Source: Gossypium raimondii
Taxonomy: Eukaryota > Streptophyta > Magnoliopsida > Malvales > Malvaceae
Direction of reading: 5' to 3'
DNA length: 64,000 bases
Assembly: GCF_025698545.1 (NCBI RefSeq)
Contig: NC_068570.1
Span: forward strand, 3,658,001-3,722,000
Both the position numbers and the translations under genes were made by a program. The notes under the pieces were generated by a model. The model searched no databases, was not told the origin of the DNA, and saw only the letters and a list, made by a program, of their open reading frames with translations. Each line of letters begins with the position of its first letter. Within the stretch, counting starts at the first letter, position 1. Of this stretch, positions 38,614-49,068 are shown piece by piece.

Positions 38614-39655
38614 CAATGACTTTTTGTGTCAATATTAGTCTCGTAGCTTTTCCTACTAACCAAACATTCCACCATCGCCACAATTTTATCAATTTCGGCC
38701 CATAGTGTTCCGTAAAAGAAGTCATTGATCTGGTACCGTTGAACTCCAAAGATGAAGCGCTTCTCCGGTCTAGCCTTCACGAGATGAGGTCCCACTACCT
38801 TTAATTTTGGGTATTTTTCTTTAAGGAACTTACGATCAAGTTTCACCTGGGGGCAACCATCTATGACCAAATGCTTAAGCTGAGGACAGCTAGAGAGGAT
38901 GTTGAGAACACATTCAAGGTCGATAAGATGAAAACCCAACTCAAGATGCTTTAGCCTTGGCATTGTGGTCGCTTATTGCATTCGCCCATCCTCCTGGCTC
39001 GACCTTGCTGCTGAATCCAAGAGTACATGTTATGCACGAAGTTACAAGAAGTTTGCAAAAGCTTTCCAATGGCCTCTATAGCTTGGGCACCAATTTTGGG
39101 ACAAGAACTCAAATCCGTGAAAGTGACGGTGGAAAGTCTTGGGGCGGTTTGTTCTACTATTGAATCACTTATTTTACTATGCGTAGTCGAAACTCAAGGA
39201 GCCAAAGACTTGCAAAAGCAAAGGGCAAAAATGCCATTTCACATCAAGGTTTCCATTGAACAAGGATCCCCTATAGGAACTGGTTTCTGATCCAATAAAA
39301 TCATGAAAGCAATTGTGAAAAAGGGTAAGAGGAAGTGGACTTACTTCTCTGTGACGAATGAGAAAATGGAATCATTCTTAAGACCTGAAACATGTAGCCT
39401 GCGGAGAGATCCACTGCTTCTTCTGACTAGCATTCGAAGCATCCGATCGAGTTGGTGGGGCTGCCAGCGACAGCTCCATTCGTCAAGATCTATATCTTGC
39501 CAACAATGGGGATCCCCAACTGTCTTTCTCCAGGATTTGCAGACACAAGGAATGATTGTCAGTAACTCTTGTAACGACAGGTTAGTGAAGATCAACCCCA
39601 ATACATCAGGAAGTAGTTCGTCCCAGTGTCGAAACTCGCTTTGCTCTTCTTCCAT
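38614..39655 (-). pseudogene. F-box/LRR FBW2-like gene with clustered indels (copy 8)
   Basis: Exon 1 (39655-39345) is intact (WDELLPDVLGLIFTNLSLQEL, VCKSWRKTVGDPHCW) with a normal gtaagt donor. Exon 2 carries many one- or two-base differences between about 38960 and 39200: the acceptor side reads gcaag/TCTTTGGCTCC instead of TGCTGGCTCC, and the CGCCCATCCTCCTGGC, CTTGCTGCTGAATCC and ATGTTATGCACGAAG stretches each lost or gained bases. Downstream of 38963 the LRR part is again clean (CVLNILSSCPQLKHL, VQRYQINDFFYG). Either the gene is decayed or this 240-bp stretch holds sequencing/assembly errors; the clustering between clean flanks makes the second explanation worth testing. Its last part is the inverted twin of copy 7. 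Confidence 0.78.
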
Positions 39656-39669
39656 CTGATCTTCGTTCA

Positions 39670-40900
39670 AGTCATGAAGGTCATAATCAAATCACAACAG
39701 GAAAGAAGAAAAGTCAAAGATTGGGGGTTACCTCATATCACTTTCTTCCAACTTGGATTATACTGCAAAACCTAAACAAAAAATCAAAGGCATCCAGAAA
39801 AAGATAAAAGAACCCCAAAGATTTAATATACTAAAAGAATGATATGATACAAACGGATTATTATAAACAATGAGCTATTGTTAGCTTGGTATAGATTAAG
39901 TTATAAATAGACGAGATTGAAGCCTATCTTCAGTTAAAAAGAGATTTGTGTAATCTCGTACATTATAATATCAAATCTGATGAGATTATATATTTTTAAA
40001 ATTATTATTTTTATTTAATTACCAAAGTAACTTTAATTTTCCGTATTAGGCCAACAATGCTTCAAATAGATAAGTTTCGTGTCAAATGAGTCTCATTTAA
40101 TAGATTGACTTTCATGAAACGTTTTTTGTACAATGGTCATGGGTTTCGAACCATGTAACTAAAAAAATGACGTTGCAATGGACTTAAATTAATAAAATAA
40201 TTTTAAAAGTATAAACAATTGGACCTAAATATTGAAATATGAAAAATAGATGGATTCCTAAAAAAAATAAAATTACAAATACTAAATTTTAAATTTATAA
40301 AGAATTCAATGAGTTATATGGTATATTTTAACTAAAACAATTGTGGCTGAAAATTGTATTTGAAACAAGGACTTATAAAAAATACAAGGACTTACATTGT
40401 ATATTTTTATTAAATTCCATGCATGAAGCATTTTAATAGAATCTGCAAGCCACAAACTTGATATTGAAACAAAGATGATAATGTAACAAAAACATGGTTC
40501 AATAGTTCCTACATGAACAATCTTTTAATGCGGGAATTAGATATTTTGTGCGAGTTACTTGATCTGTTTAATTTTTTACTAATGTGACATGCCATGTTAG
40601 CCGTGTTAGTACCATTTGCGACGTTAACAACGTTAAGCGATGTTAACAATGCAAATTAACATTGTTAACGATCAAATTAATAAACAAACAGTTTTTATTA
40701 GGAAAAATGTTTAATTAATTTTTTTTTGTCATTAAGGTTTGATTGCTTTTCTATTTTTTTACTAAGGGATTTTTTTGACTTTTATATCTTTTAAATTTAA
40801 TATTTATTTATATTAATTTTCTTATTAACATAATTTTAGTATCTCTATAAGATTTATATGATGTGCATGAAATCAAATATAATTCATAATTTTATCTTAA
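39670..40900. other. Spacer with fragments of F-box gene flanks
   Basis: 39670-39830 is the upstream region of copy 8. About 40415-40555 carries a scrap of F-box 3' UTR ('attccatgcatgaagcattttaatagaatctgc', as at 29840-29945) joined to promoter-side sequence (TTAATGCGGGAATTAGATATTTTGTG). No gene. Confidence 0.6.
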
Positions 40901-40913
40901 ATTTCTTTTAAAG

Positions 40914-41516
40914 GTCTGTTTGATTGACGGAATTGATTTTCTGGAAAATCATTTCCAACTTTTCCAGCGTTTGATTGGCGGAAAACATTTTCCATTTGGA
41001 AAATGAACTCCAAAATAAGGGAAAATGGGTTACATTTTAGGGAAAATGTCTTACCCTTTCAATTTCCGTAAGACATTTTCCGTGTTCTCCTCTCTATCGC
41101 CTCCTTCATTCCTTCCTTCATTTCCGTAGAAATCGCTTCGCTTATCGATTTTCCAAGAACTTGTTTTTTAATTATTCAATACTTTTTTAACACAATTACA
41201 AATAATTTATTTGATATTAGTTTTTTCAATTTATAACGATTAATATTGTAGCTTAATAATTAAGTATTATTATAAATAAATCATTGCAATATATGTACAA
41301 ATAATTTAAAATATAAAAATTTATTAATATATATTAATATATGTAAAACAACTTTTCCGAAAAATATTTTTAAAAATCTGCCAAGCAGTAGAAAATATTT
41401 TATATGATTCAATCAAACACCAAAAATATTTTCCAAGAAATCATTTTACGTAAAAGTAAAACATTTTCCGAAATCATTTTACGGAAAATATTTTACGGCA
41501 ATCAAATGACCCTTAG
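40914..41516. mobile_element. TIR element of about 600 bp, non-coding
   Basis: The left end AAGGTCTGTTTGATTGACGG and the right end CGGCAATCAAATGACCCTT are inverted copies. The inner arms repeat GGAAAAT/ATTTTCC motifs in inverted fashion. No transposase. A probable MITE of hAT or Harbinger type; target-site duplication not clear. Confidence 0.65.
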
Positions 41517-41819
41517 AGATAAATTAGTCCAATTAACAACACTATTAACAATTCATCAATTTATTACTAATGAATTAGCAAAATTAATAATTTGTTGAGC
41601 ATTCAGTGTTGATGTTACAAAAAGCACTAAAATATTCGATAAAATAAAAGTTCGAGTACCAACTTAAGTCGAATTCATACTTTTGCAATATTAACAAAAA
41701 TTGAAAAAGGATTTTTATCACTCAACCAGTAACTTTCATAATTTAACCAAAATGAGTCTTCATTTTCTTATTAAATTAAAAAGTAAATTACAGTCGAAAA
41801 CCAACATGTAAAAGTTTTG

Positions 41820-41970
41820 AGATGTCAGGTACTCAATCTATCCATTTCCATATTTATCATGCTAATGAATCACAAATAGGTTTATTCGCAGTATGTAAGA
41901 TATGCAGAAAGCTTAAAAGTATAGAGCAAAAACCTCACCTAAATCAATGCAAAGGGGCAGATAGTCAATA
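41820..41970. repeat. F-box 3'-flank remnant
   Basis: 'catatttatcatgctaatgaatcacaaatagg' and 'aatgcaaaggggcag' resemble the 3' flanks of copies 3 and 4 (22690-22760, 25010-25080). It marks a former gene copy or duplication end near the PTPA gene. Confidence 0.4.
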
Positions 41971-42404
41971 GAGTTGCCATGTTTGATGCAGGAGATCTCA
42001 CTATGTTCTATGATAACATATCTTAAATTACCCATTTTCCAGTTAGGTTCTGATTTTAATGGTATAGTATGGTATCTAAATATCTTTAACATTCCACAAT
42101 AAAAAAAAATTATGCACTACTACTTCCCATAAATATATATTGCAAAACATAAGTTCCATGCATTAAGCATTTTAATAAAACCTGTGACCTTTCATCCAAA
42201 AAAAAGAAAAAAAAGGAAAAGAGGTGGGGGGTCAGTGACAACACCTGTATAGCTAATTAGAATGGGCAGAAACATCTAAATAAATTCATGGTACTATAGA
42301 ATGATAATAGGATAATTTTCTAATTCTACAACTGTTGATGAAATCAGGTGGAAAATAGTATTCTCTTGGTTCCACAGCCTGTGTCCATAAAGATGATACC
42401 AAGA

Positions 42405-45195
42405 TCATTCCCTGGGAAAATTCATAACAGAAATTAGTTACATGTTTAACATGCTTACCCTGTTAATTATAACCATAATGTTATAGCAGCGCAATACAGT
42501 GTCACGAAAACAAATCTAATACCAATAGCACCTATCTTAAATACAAGCAAAGCATAAACAACATGCCAGAATTATTTCATAGTAGTGGTGAACCCAAAAT
42601 GAATGGAAGGTTTACTTGAAGGCGACCCAAAGCTTTGATAAATCAGTTTAACAGAGTTCAACAGATAAGCTTTATCATGAATACTAATCATTTTATAGAG
42701 GTTCATGCATATCAGCTTCACCGCAATATGAAGGGCAACCAGAAAGTATAAAGGAAACAAGAATTCAATCTTGAATAGCTTTAGATGAAGACATCCCAAA
42801 TGAAAATAAATAAATAAATAGGAAGATAGGTCTGAACCAATATTCATCATCTCTTGCATAAGTCTGAAAAGATTATTTCATGTATCACTCTGAGAAAATC
42901 TTAAATGAGCTTTCCAAAGCACCTCAATTGAACGAAAAAATTGCACAGAATCGAGTCTTCATCACCCATATCATATGGTAAAAATATGCTATATTATAGT
43001 GAGGAAATTTTAAGCTGATATGCATTTATATGGGTGAGAGTAAGGTTTAGTTGTATCACGATCCCAATAGATGGCAGGTTCTTTTCTGGCCTCTCAAAAT
43101 AGTTCTACTAGGCATGTTAGAGTGCTCAGACAGCGATTCATACTACAGGTAACCGTTTATCATTTTCATGAATACAGAGAATTTATTGGCTTTCAGAACC
43201 CAAGAGTAGATGATCTCTATACAGCATAAGTGCATCACGAGATGCATGACATTTTACATTCAACCATATGGCTTAATACATGATGAATATACAGACAAAA
43301 AGAAATAAACAAATGCATATTCCTGGATGAGGACAGAAATTGTTTTTACTAGAAGTGTTAAACATACAGTAAAATATTATTACTACAACAATCAAAGATT
43401 ATCAGAATAATCCAAGCACAAAGTAATTTGTAATCAATTATCAAAATGAACCATGCTAGTTACTTTGTTTTTGTTCCATCATACCCTACAGAAACTAAAG
43501 AGGAAAGACTGATCATTGGGCAAATAGTATGATATCAGTTAGTAATGGTATCAACTTGTGAACGGTTCTCTGAGGTGGCTCAAAATAGCTTAGCCATGTG
43601 GCCAAAGTATTCACATTGCACAGACCCATACCAAGGCATGGCTTTTGTAAAACATGCAGCTAACAATAATGCCATCTTTCAAAGTCACCAAAGATCGCAT
43701 GAACTCTTTATAGTAACTTAGGTATTAACAAAGGCATATTAGACACAGAGGGTGTTCTGAGGTGCCATTTCCAAGTAATGGCACCATCCTCATGATAGCA
43801 GTCATCAATCATTACATAGCATTTGTAAATGCAGGGGCATTTTTTCTATACAGACTCATGTAAGTTAGCATAACTTAACATCAGACCGGTACTAAAAAAC
43901 AGAGAATCGTTAACTATGATACTATAAACAATGTCAAAGCTGGCACTGGTATGAATCTTGCATAAAAGGAACATGTCGCAAATTACTATTCTATAAATAA
44001 AACAATTAAACCCCCAAAAAACTTACCACTTAATGAGCCAGCCAAAGAGGAAGTGCTGCATAATAGGAACCTTTTCGAGCACCTCAGCTTTATACATTTT
44101 AAGCATCCCACTATTCACCTTCTTCCAATTAGGCACTGCACTGATATCATCCAACAGTGGCGAATGCTCTGCAAACGGACCCTTTTTCACCTTCTTTATA
44201 AACCCAATACACGAAAGATACATATACTCACTCGAAAAGTTATCCAAAATATCCTCATTGTGAATCGATTTCGGCTTCATATACTTATGATCAATCAACT
44301 GCGAACTCCCAAATATAAATGGCAAAAAATGATAATCATCTAAGCCCCATACCCCGTGAGACCCCGCCGGTTCCAAGCAATAAACAAGCTGAAGCTTCCT
44401 CATTAAGTCTAAATATTTGACAAAAACCCTAGCCACCACTGCTTGGTAATCTTCTTCCTTGATTATTCCCATTCTGGCTAAGCAATATAACCAGGCTGCG
44501 AAATTGGTTTCGTGTCCCGTTCCATAATCGATTCGGCTTGAGTTCCCAAAGCTGTCAGTGAAGTAAGGGACGATTTCAATAGTGGAGGGTTTGAGATCCT
44601 CGGGGAGGAACTGTAGCATGAAGGATTCGGCGTTTTCGGTTAAGCGTTCGTGCCAGGTTCGATAAGAGATGTTACCGTAACGAGAGGACTGTTGAACGGG
44701 TGGGATCTGATCGACCCAGAGACTCAGGTTTTCGATGATAGAGACGATATTGGACACGGTGGCAGATTCGTGGCAGGGATCGGAGATTTTACGGCCGCGG
44801 ATAGATTCCGACAAGGCGACGATGAAACCCAGGAAGTTTTTAGAAGTAGGGGAGTCGTGGAATTTGCGGATATCATCAGGGGAAGTGATTTTTTTGGATG
44901 GGATTTGGAAATGGAAAGGAGGAGTAATGGTGGGGACTTCTTGGGATTGAGGGACAGGAGTTAGGATTATGGCTTGGGTGTTGTTTGGAGGGAGGTTTAA
45001 AGCGGGGGCTCGAATCGGTCGGTATGCAGGGGGAGAGGAAAGGTCAGGCCAGGAAGTTGGGGATTGGGACGGTGGGGCGTGGGTCGTGGCACCACCGCAC
45101 TTGCAGCAAGTACCAGTGGTGGGGATGGAGGTGGATGAATGAGAGTGAGTATGAGGGTGTTCGTCTCGAGGGGATTGCGGTGGCGGTGGTTCCAT
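42405..45195 (-). CDS. Serine/threonine protein phosphatase 2A activator (PTPA)
   Basis: PTPA is a peptidyl-prolyl cis/trans isomerase-like chaperone that activates the PP2A catalytic subunit in cytosol and nucleus. Exon 1 45195-44027 codes nearly the whole protein. A 1,615-bp intron (gtaagt...ttcccag) leads to a final coding exon of only 7 nt, 42411-42405, which completes the TGG codon and adds GAA TGA. The product has 391 residues. The first 90 or so are a proline-rich extension with TCCKCGG; the PTPA domain follows (KFHDSPTSKNFLGFI, YGNISYRTWHERL). The family signature SRIDYGTGHETNF, VWGLDDYHFLPFIFGSSQL and the C-terminal VPIMQHFLFGWLIKWE are all present. The start is the only ATG fitting the frame. 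The gene is intact. The non-coding intron was checked and shows nothing recognisable. Confidence 0.95.
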
Positions 45196-45461
45196 TGCGG
45201 CGGAGAAAACTGTGCGATGATCGTCAGATAATTACGCCTTTGGGGGTACACAAATCTTTGTTTCGAAATGAAAATGTATTGCTTGCGTTGCGATGGCGAG
45301 TTTTCTAGAGCAGAGGCGCGTGGATGATGTAGACATATTGGGCTCTTTTAGGTGGAGTGTTGGGCTTTGACAATGGAACCATTTATGATTTTCTGAGCCC
45401 AAAAATCAAGTGTTGGATATTTAATAGGGCTTCGTAAGTAAAATCATCCATGACTATGAGT

Positions 45462-46538
45462 AGGGGTGAGCATTTGATCGAATCGAATCGAATCGAATCG
45501 AAAATTTTTGAGTTAATCGAGTTTTTGAATCTCGTTTTATCATCCTAACTTTATTTTAAGTTTTCTCGAATCGAGTCGAGTGAGATGAAATTCGAATCGA
45601 ATCGAATATATTTGTTCAAGTTAAATTTTAAAAAATAATTTTGGGTCCTTGTAACCGTTGTCACCCATCGTAATAAAATTTGTCCACCTTAATCAATTTT
45701 TTTATTAACTTTCATCACCTCATAATTTATTTATTAATTTTTTATATACTGGTTAGCTTATTTGTTTGCTTAGTTGTTTCAATTATCTTGATTCTTGTCA
45801 CTATGTATTTTGGAATTAAAAATATATTAAATATAAAAATATGATTTTTAATAAAATTTATTTTAAAAAATGTGAAATTGATACCAATATAAAATTTTAA
45901 CACGAATATTTTATGGCATAATTAAGAATTCAATTTTAATATAAATATTCAATATGACTAAACAATTCAATAATATAAATAATATAAAATATGAAATTTA
46001 ATTTAATAATATAAATCGTATATATAAATAAAATTATTACTATTTATGTTTAGTGATTTTTGTTTGGATAATTTTAATTTTTTATTTGAGAGTAAAGGGT
46101 GAGAAGTAAAAGTCTAGGGGAAAATAAAAGTTTTGGGAATAAAAGTTTGAGGAAAGTAAATAGGGGAGTAAAATTTTGGAGGGAAAATATTAAAAAAAAA
46201 TTTGGAGGGGGGAGGGTTTGGGGTAGATGGGAGGTGGGATGGGAAGAGAATAAAAGTTTTAGGGGAAAGTGGGAGGGAGTAAAAGTTTTGAGGGAAAAAT
46301 AAAAAAGTTTGGGAGTTTAGGGTAAAAATGTAAAATATTATAGTTTGATATTCGAATTATTCGAATTATTCGAGTTATTCGAATTCGAAAACTCAACTCG
46401 ATTCGAACTCGAAATTCGAAAAAAAAAATTCGAGTTGATTCGAATAACTCAATTAACTCGAATAACTCGATTTGTTTAACTCGAAATTCAAATTTTTTTT
46501 CAATTTTTTCGAGTCGAATCGAGTTTTGCTCACCTCTA
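45462..46538. mobile_element. Foldback/hAT-like non-autonomous element
   Basis: The ends are (T)AGGGGTGAGCA and TGCTCACCTCTA, with ACTATGAG(T) directly repeated outside (45453-45461 and 46539-46547). The 8-9-bp duplication and the TAGGG-type end suit hAT. The outer regions are dense in CGAATCGAAT / ATTCGAGT words and can fold back on each other. The interior is AT-rich, then G-rich (46100-46320). No coding capacity; the 46099-46302 open frame is low complexity. Confidence 0.78.
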
Positions 46539-46547
46539 ACTATGAGT

Positions 46548-48128
46548 GCTAATTTGGAAGATTTTAAGCCTAGTTAATAGGAAGGAGAGGCTGTTGAGAC
46601 CAATAAAAATAAAATCTACGAAATTTTGTGGTTAATGATGAGTAGGGAAGAACCCACAAAGGACGATAGTAATTTTATTCCTTCAAATAAAACAAAAAAG
46701 AAAAACTAAATAAAAAGGGGATTAATCATTGGTACAAAGATAAATTTCAATGTTCTTTAATAAATTGATTATAGTTACAGATGATTACCTAGCAATCTAA
46801 TCTCTTCTTATCTTCTCGATAACCAATACAATCACCATTAATTACTCCCCTTGTTGACAAATTAATCCTATAACGATCACTTACAATTTAATTTATCAAT
46901 AGCATTAAGGGCGAAAAGGACTCCATTCTAACCAACAAACACACAATTAGGGTTCATTTAAGTTAGATCGCATGCTTGCACTACACAAACGACGATGTAG
47001 CTTGTCACAAATATTAGAAATCAATCAATTGATAAATCCTTAATTGACAAAGCAATTGTTCTAAGTTATCAAATATTGGTCGAATATTTAACAAACCTGA
47101 AAACATTCAAATACTAAAGAGCAGTGAAAGATTAAAAACAATTTAATCTCACAAACTTTTTAGAATCAAAACTTTTTAAAAACCTTTTAAAAAAATAAAA
47201 CTAAGAGTGGCTATATCTTTGTCCACCGCCAAGTCTTAACTTAATAATATTTATTTATAGGGAAAAAAAATAATATAATGGAGAAAATACAAAAGTGCCA
47301 TTAATTACATAAAGCAAAATTTTTCTAGGCTTTTTGATCATTTTCATGCCGAATTTCTTGGTCATTTTTGGGTTTAATTCATAAATAAATTTAGCTAGAT
47401 ACTTCAATTCTCTTCAAATTGATATATTATAGGCTTCAAACGGAGGTCTGTAACTCAACTTATGACCAGAATACTAAAGTTGCACTGTATTGAAAGTTCA
47501 ATATGCAAAAAACTTGCCAAAAATAAACTTCAAGCTCACATACATACATTGTTGACTCATCAAATCCTAAGAAATTTGTTGGGTACCACTAGAACGTGAA
47601 GACAAAGAGTCTAAGAAGACTCTAGATAGTTGTACTCTCATAAGAGAGAGAATGGAAAAATGGACTCTACCAAGTAAAGGTCGATGGTGTTGAGTGATCG
47701 TAAACATCCTTTAAGCTACCTATGTTGGAAAAAAACTTAATTTTCTAAAAAAAAGAGAAAATAAAGGGATGAGATAAAAAAATATAGGAAGGAAATAAAG
47801 GAGAAAGGAAAGGGGATAGGATTTAAGTGAGGATAAAAAGGAAATAAGAGGCAAGAAATGAGGAGAATAGAGAAAAGGGACATATTGTTGTAACATGCCA
47901 TTAGGTCACTTTATAACTTGCTTCAAGCTTAAGGGAGACATATTGTTATACCGGTTAAAAGTAACGCCTCAAGCCCAAAATAATCAATTAATCTTACAAC
48001 TAAAGCCTCAACAAGTTGACAAGTAGCATAAGGTAATTAGGCAACATTACTCTGAAAAAAATCAGACAGCAGGGCTAACAAAAAGATACATGCTAAGGAC
48101 CAAAGTAAAGATGTGTCCAATTACTTGT
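46548..48128. other. Unassigned repeat-like spacer
   Basis: No open frame of note. The text (for example 'gtagggaagaacccacaaaggac' and a purine-rich stretch at 47640-47880) has the look of retroelement UTR or LTR, but I find no LTR ends, PBS or coding motif. A TGTAACACCCC word at 48129 may be the end of a truncated Del-type LTR in plus orientation. Confidence 0.4.
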
Positions 48129-48179
48129 AACACCCCAAAAATACATATGGTTAGAATTAATAAAATCACCAAGAAATGA

Positions 48180-48770
48180 GCCTTAAAATTCAACCTCATA
48201 TTCTGCCACAGATTTGTCTTATTGTTTTAGCTCGATAAACTCGATCCTGCGGGTTTCCAAATATCTAATGCCCACGTACTTCTTTTGAAAGGCCTTTTGA
48301 AAGTACACCCAGTTTATCCGATCAGACTGTGTACCGCTTACAACAGTCTACCACCAGCGATAGACCTCCTTTCTAAGCAAGGACATAGTGCCCTTCAGTT
48401 TTTGCTACGAAGTACATGCTAAGTCCTTCAAAATTCTCTCAGTCAACTCCATCTAGTATTCAGCCATAATGGGAGTCGTTCCAGCAATACCCTTGAATGT
48501 TTCTGCCCATTTGATCGGAGTCTCTCTGTAATAGACCCATGACTTCTTAATCTAATTTAGGCTCTAGCAACCATTTGCAACAATCTCAGCATTGCCTACA
48601 TCACAGCATCATCGTCATTCTCATAGCTTTCACCACCATTGGTGGTAGAATTCTCAACATAGTCCTCCTTAAGGATCATGTTTTCTCTCTGGACAGTGGG
48701 CAGCTCTACAGGTGCAACCCCTACATGGCCTACCCTTACCATGTCTACCTTGGGTGTTCATAGCTAATCT
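48180..48770 (-). pseudogene. Gypsy (Del/Tekay-type) gag remnant
   Basis: On the minus strand one frame reads NTQGRHGKGRPCRG near 48760, then WAETFKGIAGTTPIMAEY-MELTERIL, QKLKGTMSLLRKEVYRWW, GTQSDRINWVYFQKAFQKKY and KSVAEYEVEF. This is the retrotransposon gag domain of the chromovirus Del/Tekay group. At least five in-frame TAG/TAA stops occur, several at codons where relatives have Trp, Glu/Gln or Leu. Protease, reverse transcriptase and integrase are absent. Confidence 0.8.
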
Positions 48771-49051
48771 CGTGAAAATTTTAGAGTCTAAAGTATATCT
48801 ACAATTTTCATACAAATGTTCAAGCATTAGTGATCCTCCTAAATGTTCATAATCTAAAGGTTATAGTCTATCTAAAGTTTCAAAAGTAACAATAACTAAA
48901 GTAGGACCAGCATCGGAGTCTCGAATTTAATTTCCTACAGAAAGTCATTTTTTTCAAAAACTTGTGGCATGGTTTTTTTCCCAAAATACCCTTTTAAATT
49001 CATGCATGCAAGTTTATTCAAATTTTTACAGTCCAAGTTTAAAAAACCTAA

Positions 49052-49063
49052 GCTTTGATACCA
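49052..49063 (-). other. Primer binding site of the Del-type element
   Basis: Minus strand TGGTATCAAAGC, one mismatch from the initiator-tRNA-Met site TGGTATCAGAGC. It lies 5 nt after the LTR end and before gag, fixing element orientation. Confidence 0.8.
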
Positions 49064-49068
49064 TCAAA

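Noticed and set aside
44650-45308. Plus-strand open frames of 104 and 107 codons
   Set aside because: They are antisense shadows of the PTPA first exon, whose frame carries all family motifs.
46099-46302. 67-codon open frame
   Set aside because: G-rich low-complexity repeat inside the hAT-like element.
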